From the NCBI RefSeq assembly GCF_030269485.1, contig NZ_BSTL01000013.1:1-64000 (forward strand): a stretch of DNA of 64,000 nucleotides. Reading direction: 5' to 3'. The first letter of the stretch is position 1; each line of letters opens with the position of its first letter. Source of the DNA: Actinoplanes sp. NBRC 103695. Its GTDB lineage: Bacteria > Actinomycetota > Actinomycetes > Mycobacteriales > Micromonosporaceae. Position numbers and translations under genes: made by a program. Positions 8,385 to 15,340 of this stretch are shown in pieces. Under the pieces are notes generated by a model that saw only the letters and a list, made by a program, of their open reading frames with translations, searched no databases and had not been told where the DNA came from.

Positions 8385-9056
8385 ATGCGCGGTCGCGGGC
8401 CGCTCGGCGAGACTGGCCCGGTGACCGTGACCCCAGCCGTTGCCCCCGCCCCGCCGCGTCGTCGTGAACCCGCCGTCCTTCTCGCGATCGGCGTCGTCGC
8501 CCTCGTCGTCTCCGCGTTCGGGGCGGCGTCCCCCGGCACCTGGTTGCTGGAGGTGCTCGCCGCGCTCATCGCCGCTGTCGTCCTGGTCGCGACGTACCGG
8601 AGGTTCCCGCTCACGCCGCTGGCGTACCGGCTGATCCTGGTGCACGCGGTGGTCCTGATGATCGGCGGGCACTGGACCTACGCCGAGGTGCCGGCCGGCG
8701 ACTGGGTGCGGGACGCACTCGGGCTGGCCCGCAATCCGTACGACCGGCTCGGCCACTTCGCGCAGGGTTTCATCCCGGCGATCGTGGCCCGCGAGGTCCT
8801 GCTGCGCCGCACGCCGCTGCGCCCCGGGCGCTGGCTCTTCGCGCTCACGCTGTGCGTGGTGATGGCGGTCAGCGCTACCTGGGAGCTGTTCGAGTGGCTG
8901 GCCGCCGTCATCGGCGGCTCCTCGGCCGACGACTTCCTCGGCACCCAGGGCGACGTCTGGGACACCCAGTGGGACATGTTCCTGGCCGGCGTCGGCGCCG
9001 TCACGAGCCTGCTGCTGCTCTCCCGTCTCCACGACCGCCAGCTCGCGACTCCCTGA
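8385..9056 (+). CDS. DUF2238 (YjdF-like) integral membrane protein
   Basis: The protein has about six membrane helices and the characteristic DUF2238 segments GGHWTYAEVP, NPYDRLGHFAQGF, SATWELFEW and DDFLGTQGDVWDTQWDM. The conserved His, Asp and Glu side chains at membrane faces hint at metal binding, but no function is established for the family. ATG 8385 gives 223 aa; GTG 8421 would remove a non-conserved N-terminus and may be the real start. It follows the response regulator by 8 bp and may be co-transcribed. Confidence 0.85.
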   Translation: MRGRGPLGETGPVTVTPAVAPAPPRRREPAVLLAIGVVALVVSAFGAASPGTWLLEVLAALIAAVVLVATYRRFPLTPLAYRLILVHAVVLMIGGHWTYAEVPAGDWVRDALGLARNPYDRLGHFAQGFIPAIVAREVLLRRTPLRPGRWLFALTLCVVMAVSATWELFEWLAAVIGGSSADDFLGTQGDVWDTQWDMFLAGVGAVTSLLLLSRLHDRQLATP

Positions 9057-9120
9057 GCCTCGGCAGCTCCGTCTCGCGATCGCGCAGCCGCGCGCCACGT
9101 ACTCGTCGGCGATCGGCCCG

Positions 9121-9185
9121 CTAGGGGTCGTGTCTCGTGGATCGGCCACGCCGCAGCCCTGGCTGATCCACGAGACACCACCTAG
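9121..9185. repeat. Small hairpin element with terminal inverted repeats
   Basis: A 65-bp stretch running CTAGGGGTCGTGTCTCGTGG ... GATCCACGAGACACCACCTAG folds into an imperfect hairpin whose core GTGTCTCGTGGATC/GATCCACGAGACAC is perfect. It shares this core and the internal GCAGCCCTGG with the 171-bp element at 37532-37702. Its right end (CTAG) supplies the stop codon of the minus-strand hydrolase. It lies between convergent genes and could also act as a terminator. Confidence 0.7.
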
Positions 9186-9925
9186 CCGAGGAAGTCGTCG
9201 AGGAGCCGCGCCAGGCGGACCGGGGACTCGTACATCCCGTAGTGGCCGGCGTCGAGCAGGACCTCCACCCGGCCGTTCGGGTAGTGCTTGAGCCACGTGC
9301 CCGTCATCACCTGCTCGCCCAGCGCCGGGTCGTGCGCGCCGACGATCGCCAGCGCCGGGATGCCGGATCCGGTGATCTCCGCGCTGATGTCGGTCCGGGC
9401 CCAGGCCGGGAGGTACGCGCCGAACGCCGCGACCGTGGAGCCGGACAGGGACGCGGCGACCATCGTGTCGAGCCAGTGCGCCGAGGCACGTCCGCCGGTC
9501 GTGAAGTCGATGATCGCGCGGCGGTTGCCCGGGTTCTCGGCGGCGCCGCTGAACAGCGCCCACCCGTCGTCGTCGAACGGCACGCCGCTCGCCGGGACCG
9601 GGCTGATGCCGGCCAGCCGCTCCACCCGCCCGGGCGCGGTGGCCAGCACCTGCTGCGCGGCGATCCCGCCCATCGAGTGACCGACGAGCGAGAACGTGTC
9701 CCAGCCGAGCTCGTCAGCCAGAGCCAGCACGTCGCCCGCGATCTCGGCGATGCTGTACTCGCCGGTCACGTCCTTGCGGTCGCCGTAGCCGCGGTAGTCG
9801 GGGAACGCGTAGCTGAACCGCTCAATGTCGATCAGGCCGGGCAGCCCGCCCCAGTCCCGTGCCGACCCGAACCATCCGTGCAGAGCCATCACTCGGCGCG
9901 GCCCGCCACCCACCACAGTCGTCAT
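9182..9925 (-). CDS. Alpha/beta-fold hydrolase
   Basis: A soluble hydrolase (247 aa) with oxyanion motif LHGWFGSARDWG, nucleophile elbow GHSMGG, acid in GAHDPALG and terminal histidine in DAGHYGMYE, so the Ser-Asp-His triad is complete. Start ATG 9925 is preferred: GGAGA lies nine bases upstream, whereas it would touch ATG 9934. Substrate unknown. The stop codon TAG lies in the end of the hairpin element 9121-9185, so the last codon or two may have been altered by its arrival. Confidence 0.85.
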   Translation of the reverse strand: MTTVVGGGPRRVMALHGWFGSARDWGGLPGLIDIERFSYAFPDYRGYGDRKDVTGEYSIAEIAGDVLALADELGWDTFSLVGHSMGGIAAQQVLATAPGRVERLAGISPVPASGVPFDDDGWALFSGAAENPGNRRAIIDFTTGGRASAHWLDTMVAASLSGSTVAAFGAYLPAWARTDISAEITGSGIPALAIVGAHDPALGEQVMTGTWLKHYPNGRVEVLLDAGHYGMYESPVRLARLLDDFLG

Positions 9926-9982
9926 GCCGAGCATTCTCCGTCATGGAGCAACTGCGATCAGTGACTGGTTAGCATCGCCCGG

Positions 9983-10534
9983 ATGGACAACGGGGGCGTC
10001 ATCGTGATCACCGGGGCGATGGCCGCGGGCAAGTCGACGGTCGCGCAGGCGCTGGCCAAGCGGCTGCCGCGCGCCGCGCACGTCCGGGGTGACCTCTTCC
10101 GTCGCATGATCGTCTCGGGCCGCGCGGACTTCGGCCATCCACCGTCCGCGGAGGCAGAGGCGCAGCTCGCGCTTCGATACCGCCTGGCCGCGACCGTGGC
10201 CGACGAGTACGCGCGGGCCGGCTTCACCGCGATCGTCCAGGACGTCATCCTCGGGGCTGATCTCGCCCGTTTCGTCGACCTGCTGACCGCCCGCCCGCGT
10301 CACGTCGTCGTGCTGGCGCCGCGGGTCGAGGTGCTGGCCGAGCGCGAGGAGCTGAGACCAAAGCAGGGGTACGGCGAGTGGACGCCGGCCGACCTCGACT
10401 CCTCGTTGCGGGCGGAGACGCCGCGCATCGGCCTGTGGCTGGACACCTCGGACCAGACCCCGGAGGAGACGGTCGACGCGATCCTGGCCGGCCTCCCCGA
10501 GGCCGCGTCTCGCGATCGGCCGGAGCCCGCCTGA
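9983..10534 (+). CDS. P-loop kinase (AAA_33/phosphotransferase-like)
   Basis: A small nucleotide-dependent kinase (183 aa) with Walker A GAMAAGKST near residue 10, DLFRR in place of a lid-region acid, and VVLAPRVEVLAERE late in the sequence. It looks like the zeta-toxin/chloramphenicol phosphotransferase/gluconokinase group of small-molecule kinases. TAGCAT at 9969-9974 lies eight bases before the ATG, which fits leaderless expression. No antitoxin gene is adjacent, so a toxin role is unlikely. The substrate cannot be told. Confidence 0.8.
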   Translation: MDNGGVIVITGAMAAGKSTVAQALAKRLPRAAHVRGDLFRRMIVSGRADFGHPPSAEAEAQLALRYRLAATVADEYARAGFTAIVQDVILGADLARFVDLLTARPRHVVVLAPRVEVLAEREELRPKQGYGEWTPADLDSSLRAETPRIGLWLDTSDQTPEETVDAILAGLPEAASRDRPEPA

Positions 10535-10605
10535 CGCCGTGGAACCAGGCGCCGGGGTGCCCGCTCACCCTGATTGCCGCCGCTCGCGGCCGTGGCCGAA
10601 CCTAG
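10535..10605. repeat. Solo tail unit of the composite repeat family
   Basis: Between two convergent genes, CCAGGCGCCGGGGTGCCCGC followed by TCACCCTGATTGCCG matches the tail/array units of the composite repeat at 12354-12634. There is no head motif and no tandem array, so it may be a solo remnant. The region ends in CTAG, which is the stop of the minus-strand gene. Confidence 0.6.
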
Positions 10606-10787
10606 CGGCGGAGGGCGCGCTGCTCGCGCGTGTACTGCTTGCGCCTCTCCAGGTCCTGCTTCCAGTGCTCGCGCGCGACCTGGTCGGCGCCGTGGATCGC
10701 GCCCTTGGTCTGGGCCGGCCCGATGAACGACCGGAAGAACCAGTCGTCGAACGTGCGGTGGAACCACGCCGCGAACCGATCACGCAT
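10602..10787 (-). CDS. Small hypothetical protein (61 aa) under an OhrR-like operator
   Basis: A basic, aromatic-rich small protein (MRDRFAAWFHRTFDDWFFR...). ATG 10787 is chosen because GGAGG lies five bases upstream. I recognise no family. Its promoter region contains the palindromic operator 10804-10830 shared with the divergent MarR/OhrR-like gene, so it is probably controlled by that regulator. The amphipathic N-terminus could associate with membrane. Confidence 0.6.
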   Translation of the reverse strand: MRDRFAAWFHRTFDDWFFRSFIGPAQTKGAIHGADQVAREHWKQDLERRKQYTREQRALRR

Positions 10788-10803
10788 CACTGCCTCCAAA
10801 CCA

Positions 10804-10830
10804 TTGGCCTACAAATCATTTGTACACCAA
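10804..10830. promoter_or_regulatory. MarR/OhrR-type operator
   Basis: The core TACAAATCATTTGTA (10810-10824) is a perfect palindrome, extended by TTGG at 10804 and CCAA at 10827 on the same dyad. A second small dyad, CCAATAGTTGG, follows at once (10827-10837). It lies between divergent genes and 19 bp from the regulator start, so autoregulation plus control of the small gene is likely. Confidence 0.75.
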
Positions 10831-10849
10831 TAGTTGGTAGGCTCATAGC

Positions 10850-11287
10850 GTGAGTGATCCAACCGACCCCCTGGCCCTCGAGGAGCAGGTCTGCTTCGCG
10901 CTCTCGGTGGCCGCCCGGAGCGTCGTCGGCGTCTACCGGCCCCTGCTCGAGCCGATGGGCCTGACCCACCCTCAGTACCTCGTGATGCTCGCCCTTTGGC
11001 AGTACGCCCCGCTGTCCGTACGCCGCCTCAGCGACCTGCTCCAACTCGATCCCGGCACACTGTCCCCGCTGGTCAAGCGCCTGGAGACGATCGGGTACCT
11101 GCGCCGCGAGCGCGACCCGGCCGACGAGCGCAGCCTGGCCATCACGCTGACCGCCGAGGGCCAGGCCCTGCGCGGCCGGGCCGAGCAGATCCCGCCCGCG
11201 GTCGTCGAGCGCCTCGGCCTGCCGATCGAGGACCTGCGGACCCTGCACGCGGCACTGACCCGCGTCATCGCCGCCGCACACCCCTGA
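10850..11287 (+). CDS. MarR-family regulator, OhrR-like (peroxide-sensing cysteine)
   Basis: A winged-helix repressor (145 aa, GTG start). The N-terminal EEQVCFALSVAARSVV matches the OhrR signature, in which the single N-terminal cysteine (Cys15 here) is oxidised by organic hydroperoxides and releases DNA. The wing region DPADERSLAITLT is typical. The usual target gene ohr is not in the window; the divergent 61-aa gene is the only visible neighbour target. The 3' end of the gene is the seed of a tandem repeat (11272-11372). Confidence 0.87.
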   Translation: MSDPTDPLALEEQVCFALSVAARSVVGVYRPLLEPMGLTHPQYLVMLALWQYAPLSVRRLSDLLQLDPGTLSPLVKRLETIGYLRRERDPADERSLAITLTAEGQALRGRAEQIPPAVVERLGLPIEDLRTLHAALTRVIAAAHP

Positions 11288-11372
11288 GCCCCGAGCTCCG
11301 CCGCACGCCCCTTAGCCGCCGAGCTCCGCCGCACGCCCCTGAGCCCCCGAGCTCCGCCGCACACCCCCTGAG
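11272..11372 (+). repeat. Gene-end tandem repeat (about 28 bp, 3-4 copies)
   Basis: The last codons and stop of the MarR gene (CGCCGCACACCCCTGAGC) are repeated as CCGAGCTCCGCCGCACGCCCC units downstream. Each copy keeps a recognisable version of the gene end, with TGAGC or TTAGC where the stop lies. No gene is seen between 11288 and 11448. Confidence 0.75.
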
Positions 11373-11448
11373 CGCCGTCCCGATGTGATCACGGCCGCAC
11401 ATCCCGGCCAGGCTGTCACGCTCGCCGGCGCCGTCTCGTCCGCTTGGC

Positions 11449-11889
11449 ATGAGCCTTCCGATCAAGCGCGTGATCGCCGCCCTGCTGGCCGTCTCTGCCG
11501 CCTACGTCGGCGTCTGGGCGGCGGCCTTCCCGGCGTCGTTCTACCGCGACTTCCCGCTGCCCGGCCGCAACTGGGTGTCCATGCTCGGCCCGTACAACGA
11601 GCACCTGACCCGCGACGTCGGTGCCCTCTACCTGGCCCTGCTGGTGGTGAGCGTGTGGGCGTTCCGCCGACCGTCGGCCACCGCGATGGCCGTGACCGGC
11701 GGCGCCTGGCTGATGTTCAACGCGCAGCACTTCCTGTGGCACTCGCTGCACCTGAGCGCCTTCCCCATGATCGACAAGATCGGCAACGTGACCAGCCTCG
11801 GCGTCGTCCTGATCCTCTCGATCCTGCTTCTGCTCCCCACGCGAGAGGTCCCCACCCGAGAGGTCCCCACGCGAGAGGCCTCCACCTGA
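11449..11889 (+). CDS. Small integral membrane protein with repeat-derived C-terminus
   Basis: The protein (146 aa) has four membrane helices (about residues 7-26, 60-77, 80-100, 112-132), with a polar loop RDFPLPGRNWVSMLGPYNEH after the first. It is an actinobacterial membrane protein of unknown role. The C-terminus is PTREVPTREVPTREAST, encoded by 15-bp repeats that continue after the stop. The stop (TGA 11887) replaces a CGA present at the same position of the next two 60-bp copies, so the reading frame would otherwise run on to 12099. Confidence 0.72.
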   Translation: MSLPIKRVIAALLAVSAAYVGVWAAAFPASFYRDFPLPGRNWVSMLGPYNEHLTRDVGALYLALLVVSVWAFRRPSATAMAVTGGAWLMFNAQHFLWHSLHLSAFPMIDKIGNVTSLGVVLILSILLLLPTREVPTREVPTREAST

Positions 11890-12060
11890 GAGGTCCCCAC
11901 GCGAGAAGTCCCCGCGCGGACCGTCCCCACGCGAGAGGCCTCCACCCGAGAGGTCCCCGCGCGAGAGGTCCCCGCGCGGACCGTCCCCACGCGAGAGGCC
12001 TCCACCCGAGAGGTCCCCACGCGAGAAGTCCCCGCGCGGACCGTCCCCACGCGAGAGGCC
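11838..12060 (+). repeat. Nested tandem repeat: 15-bp units in a 60-bp period
   Basis: Three 60-bp copies begin at 11881, 11941 and 12001, each built of four 15-bp variants of CCCCACGCGAGAGGT, preceded by three simple 15-bp units inside the upstream gene. Copies differ at only a few bases. All periods are multiples of three, so the frame of the upstream gene is preserved throughout. Confidence 0.92.
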
Positions 12061-12095
12061 CCCGCGCACGACCGGGATGCGAGATCATCTTCGGC

Positions 12096-12356
12096 ATGAC
12101 GTCACCACGATGGCTCGACCGGTACCGTGCCGGCCGACGGAACCAGGTCTGGCACGAGTTGCGATAGCTCGGCGCCACGATCCGGCAGGATGACGACCTG
12201 GCCGGCGAAGCCGCGCTGGTCTGCAACGAGATGGCCAGGCGGGCCCGGGGCCTGAACCACGTCTTCGCGAACGGCGGCTTCCCCTGGCGGACCGGCTTCT
12301 CCCAGGAAGAGTGGCGGATCAGGCGTGCCCTCGCCAAAGATCTGCTGCCGCTCTAG
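12096..12356 (+). pseudogene. Small conserved actinobacterial protein, broken by an in-frame stop
   Basis: From ATG 12096 the frame encodes MTSPRWLDRYRAGRRNQVWH, ELR, then TAG (12165-12167), then LGATIRQDDDLAGEAALVC, NEMARRARGLNHVF and onward to TAG at 12354-12356 (86 codons). The sequence on both sides of the stop reads as one small actinobacterial protein (the RYRAG...VWHELR and EMARRAR motifs); a Gln codon CAG changed to TAG is the simplest cause. Its ATG overlaps, as ATGA, the place where the upstream repeat-encoding frame would end. The final stop codon is the first base triplet of the repeat head. Confidence 0.7.
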
Positions 12357-12634
12357 AGACCCTTCGAGGTTGAGGTCTGGTCAGGCCGCGCTGCCGGGTA
12401 TGCAAGGTGCCCGGGCGCCTGCTGCACCCTGGTTGCCGTCGCCCGCGCCCGGTGCGGGGTCGGGGCGGGGGTGCCTGCTCACCCTGGTTGCCGTCGCCCG
12501 CGCCCGGTGCGGGGTCGGGGCGGGGGTGCCTGCTCACCCTGATTGCCGTCGCCCGCGCCCGGTGCGGGGTCGGGGCGGCTTGCCAGGCGCCCGGGTGCCT
12601 GCTCACCGTTGCTGCGGCCGGTCGCGGCCGTGGC
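12354..12634 (+). repeat. Composite intergenic repeat, copy 2
   Basis: Head TAGAGACCCTTCGAGG starting on the stop codon of the broken gene, then a tandem array of 55-bp units (CACCCTGGTTGCCGTCGCCC...), then the tail CCAGGCGCCCGGGTGCCTGC and TCACCGTTGCTGCGGCC. It is the inverted counterpart of 1-279, with only scattered differences in the array. Confidence 0.88.
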
Positions 12635-12639
12635 CGGGC

Positions 12640-12960
12640 GCGGTTGGTGGCCGGGCGCGGTTGGTGGCCGGGCGCGGTTGGTGGTAGGAGCGGACGTGAG
12701 TGGTAGACCAGGCAGGCGGTGGTGGGCCAGGGCGGTATTTCGGCGTGGATGCCGCGCTGGGCTACCACGGTCCGCGCGCGTGGTAGCTCAGAGCGGTCAG
12801 CGGTCTCGGATAGCGCCTGGTCCTACCACCGGCCGCGCGAGAACGGTCGGCCAGAGCGGTCGTGGCGGGCCGAACAGGTCGGATGCCGCCTTCGGCTACC
12901 ACCCTCGTGCCCAGCTACCACCGCAGGCTACGGCTACCACTCTCGTGCCCGGCTACCACT
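12640..12960. repeat. GTGGTAG/CTACCAC heptamer field
   Basis: Gene-free stretch with repeated GGGCGCGGTTGGTGGCC units (12638-12680) and then interspersed GTGGTAG and CTACCAC heptamers or close variants in both orientations, often next to ACCAGG, CAGAGCGGT or CGTGCCCGGCTACC. Opposite heptamers could pair into several stem-loops. The same kind of field is at 58430-58720. Confidence 0.7.
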
Positions 12961-12967
12961 GACCGCG

Positions 12968-13252
12968 CCCGGGCAGAGCCGCGAGCGGCGGCAGCGACGG
13001 TGAGCAGGCACCCGGGCGCCTGGCAGACCAACCGAAAGCCCACACCCGGCGAAAGCGCCGGCAACAAGCGCACGCACCGAGGAGCCCCGGCAACCCGAGG
13101 GAGTCCCGGCAATGCGAGGAGTCCCGGCAATGCGAGGAGACCCGGCAACCCGAGGAGCCCCGGCAACCCGAGGAACCCTGGCAACCCGAGGAGACCCGGC
13201 AACGCGAGGAGACCGGCAACGCGAGCCGGACCTCCACCGCGAAGAGTCTCTA
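12968..13252 (-). repeat. Composite intergenic repeat, copy 3
   Basis: Read on the minus strand, this block begins on the stop codon of the flavin-oxidase gene with TAGAGACTCTTCGCGG, continues through about eight imperfect 18-bp units (CCGGCAACCCGAGGAG on the plus strand, 13085-13225) and ends in the tail CAGGCGCCCGGGTGCCTGC near 13000-13020. The head and tail match copies 1 and 2, but the array unit is different. Confidence 0.8.
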
Positions 13253-13762
13253 GACGTGCCAGAACTGGCGTGGCGCGAAGCCCTCGCGGCGCAGCCAGTG
13301 TTCGGTGTAGACGATCCGGTCGGGCTCGATCACCACGAGCGTGTCCCGCGGCGGCTCCGACACCGGGCGCCCGCGCTCCACGTGCTCGTTCTCCCAGCGG
13401 AACGCGGACCAGTACCGCTCCCGCTCCGGATCGTCGGGGCCGAGCACCCGCGCCCGCCCGAACAGCTGCGCGCCCCGGCTGCTGGCCAGCCCGGCCAGCG
13501 GCGCGAACACGCCGACCGACACCCGCGGGTCGGCCTCGATGTTGCGCATCTTCGGCGACCGCGGCCCGGCCGTGAACATCACAGCCAGCTCGTACGGGTA
13601 GTAGCGCACCGGCGTCGCCAGCGGGCCGTCCGGGCCGGCGGTCGCCAGCACGCACATGTTCTGCGACCGCAGCAGCTGGAGGATGCGCTCCTCCAGCCGT
13701 TCCCGGGGCAGCCGCCCCTCCGGCGCCGGTCCCCGCAACCACTCGTCCGCCCCCGCGGGCAT
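13250..13762 (-). CDS. Pyridoxamine 5'-phosphate oxidase family protein
   Basis: A split-barrel flavoprotein of 170 aa, likely binding FMN or F420. Seen are the barrel strands LATAGPDGPLATPVRYYP, PKMRNIEADPRVSVGVF and FGRARVLGPDD, and the C-terminal RIVYTEHWLRREGF found in actinobacterial members. ATG 13762 is chosen; the open frame upstream of it has no family match. It is likely a small-molecule reductase or oxidase; the substrate is unknown. It is the second gene after the aldo-keto reductase on the same strand, 46 bp away. Confidence 0.83.
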   Translation of the reverse strand: MPAGADEWLRGPAPEGRLPRERLEERILQLLRSQNMCVLATAGPDGPLATPVRYYPYELAVMFTAGPRSPKMRNIEADPRVSVGVFAPLAGLASSRGAQLFGRARVLGPDDPERERYWSAFRWENEHVERGRPVSEPPRDTLVVIEPDRIVYTEHWLRREGFAPRQFWHV

Positions 13763-13808
13763 CAGAACCCCGCGGGGCGGAACGGGTCGGCGTACATCTG
13801 GGGGATGA

Positions 13809-14672
13809 TCATCCAGCGAGGTTATCGAGCGCCTCGATCGCGGTGGCCGGCAGCTCGAGGCCGGCGCCCGCGACGTTCTCGCGCAGGTGGGCGACCGACG
13901 ACGTGCCCGGGATGAGCAGCATGTTCGGCGAGCGCTGGAGCAGCCACGCGAGGGCGACCGCCAGCGGGGTGGCGTCCAGCGACTTCGCGACCGTCGCCAG
14001 CCCCTCGGACTGGAGAGGGTTGAAGCCGCCCAGCGGGAAGTACGGGACGTAGGCGATGCCCTGTTGCGCGGTGCGGTCGACGAGCGCGTCGTCCTCACGG
14101 TGAGCGATGTTGTACATGTTCTGCACGCACACGATCGGGACGATCGCCTGCGCCTCGGCCAGCTGTTCCGCGCTGATCGTGCTGAGGCCGACGTGCCGGA
14201 TCAGGCCCTCCTGCCGCAGCTCGGCCATCACCTCGACCTTGTCGGCGATCGAGCCCGGCTCCGGTCCCATCAAGCCGCCGAGCCGCAGGTTGACCACGTC
14301 GAGGGCTTCCACGCCGAGCCGCTCGAGGTTGTCGTGCACCTGCTGGCGCAGTTCGTGCGGCTCCCGGGCCTCGGGCCAGCCGCCCTGGTCGTCGCGGCGG
14401 GCGCCGATCTTGGTGACCAGGACCAGGTCCTCCGGGTACGGGTGCAGCGCCTCCCGGATCAGCTCGTTGGTGACGTGCGGGCCGTAGTAGTCGGACGTGT
14501 CGATGTGCCGGATGCCCAGCTCGATCACGGCGCGCAGGACCCGGATCGCCTCGTCGCGGTCCTTCGGCGGCCCGAACACATGGGGGCCGGCCAGCTGCAT
14601 CGCGCCGTAGCCGACACGGGTGAACTCGAGGTCGGCGACGCGGAAGGTGCCGCCGGGCAGGTTGTTCGTCAT
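13809..14672 (-). CDS. Aldo/keto reductase
   Basis: NADPH-dependent oxidoreductase of the AKR superfamily (287 aa). The (alpha/beta)8 barrel shows GYGAMQLAGPHVFGPP at the N-terminus, catalytic Asp and Tyr in HIDTSDYYGPHV, catalytic Lys in LVTKIGARRD and the cofactor loop LLIPGTSSVAHLREN. The position of the usual catalytic His reads VVNLRL, an Asn, as in the YdbC-type subgroup. This points to reduction of small aldehydes or pyridoxal-like compounds, though the substrate is not determined. A flavin-oxidase family gene follows it. Confidence 0.9.
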   Translation of the reverse strand: MTNNLPGGTFRVADLEFTRVGYGAMQLAGPHVFGPPKDRDEAIRVLRAVIELGIRHIDTSDYYGPHVTNELIREALHPYPEDLVLVTKIGARRDDQGGWPEAREPHELRQQVHDNLERLGVEALDVVNLRLGGLMGPEPGSIADKVEVMAELRQEGLIRHVGLSTISAEQLAEAQAIVPIVCVQNMYNIAHREDDALVDRTAQQGIAYVPYFPLGGFNPLQSEGLATVAKSLDATPLAVALAWLLQRSPNMLLIPGTSSVAHLRENVAGAGLELPATAIEALDNLAG

Positions 14673-14828
14673 GCATCGACTGTGCGCCCGCCGCCGCCGG
14701 ACAGGCAGCGCCTTGCTCTTCCTGGGACTGCCGGTGCCAGGTTTATCCGGGCCGGTCGCGGGTACGGAGCTTGATCTTGGATCCGGTCACGAGCGGCCGC
14801 CGGTCGCTACGGAGAGGAGACGAGGTCG

Positions 14829-15047
14829 ATGTTGCGGAACGTAGAGCCCGATCCGGACCGTTACCCGCCGTTGGACCCGGGCGCGCCGATCCCGGACGAC
14901 CCCGGCGAACTCGAGCCGGACTCCCCCGACCCCTTACCCCCGCCCCCGATCGAGCCCGTGCCGATTCCCGAACCGATCCCCGAACCCACCGAGCCCGACC
15001 CCGGCGGCGTTCCCGAGCCCGCGTCGAAGATCAAAACCGTTTCTTGA
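14829..15047 (+). CDS. Small acidic proline-rich protein (72 aa)
   Basis: Starts at ATG 14829 with GAGG about nine bases upstream. The product is almost entirely proline and acidic residues (DPDRYPPLDPGAPIPDDPGE ... PPPPIEPVPIPEPIPEPTEP), with no cysteine or membrane segment; presumably disordered. The codon usage follows the high-GC third-position rule, and the ribosome site is good, so it is probably real. Function unknown. Confidence 0.6.
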   Translation: MLRNVEPDPDRYPPLDPGAPIPDDPGELEPDSPDPLPPPPIEPVPIPEPIPEPTEPDPGGVPEPASKIKTVS

Positions 15048-15132
15048 TTACGCGCGACAGAAGTCCGCAACCGCAACGGCCGAGTCCCGCCATCTCCCGG
15101 ATCTGAGTGGTGGGTCACGGCCGTTGCCGCGT

Positions 15133-15312
15133 TCCGGCCGCAGCGCGTGGCCCGGCCCGGCAGTGGCGTGGCCCGGCCCGGCAGTGGCGTGGCCCGGCCC
15201 GGCAGTGGCGTGGCCCGGCAGTCCCGTGGCCCGGCCCGGCTGTGCCGTGGAGCGGCAGTCCCGTGGCCCGGCCCGGCTGTGCCGTGGAGCGGCAGTGGCG
15301 TGGAGCGGCCTC
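15133..15312 (+). repeat. 21-bp GC-rich tandem repeat upstream of a kinase gene
   Basis: CGTGGCCCGGCCCGGCAGTGG repeats three times perfectly and then in decayed forms (GTCCCGTGGCCCGGCCCGGC, CTGTGCCGTGGAGCGGCA). The 293 bp between 15048 and 15340 hold no other gene. The repeat ends about 15 bases before the TAGCGT box (15327-15332) of the kinase promoter, so copy number could alter that promoter. Confidence 0.8.
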
Positions 15313-15340
15313 GCTGCCGGGGGCAGTAGCGTTGGGCGAC

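Noticed and set aside
9983..10534. Zeta-toxin-like toxin gene
   Set aside because: The P-loop kinase has a suitable size, but there is no antitoxin gene beside it and no toxin-specific substrate motif.
11881..12060. Possible CRISPR or regulatory repeat array of 60-bp period
   Set aside because: Units are contiguous, built of 15-bp subunits and continue the upstream reading frame; no spacer diversity.
13763..14098. N-terminal extension of the flavin-oxidase family protein
   Set aside because: The open frame overlaps the aldo-keto reductase on the same strand and has no family similarity; ATG 13762 gives the expected length.
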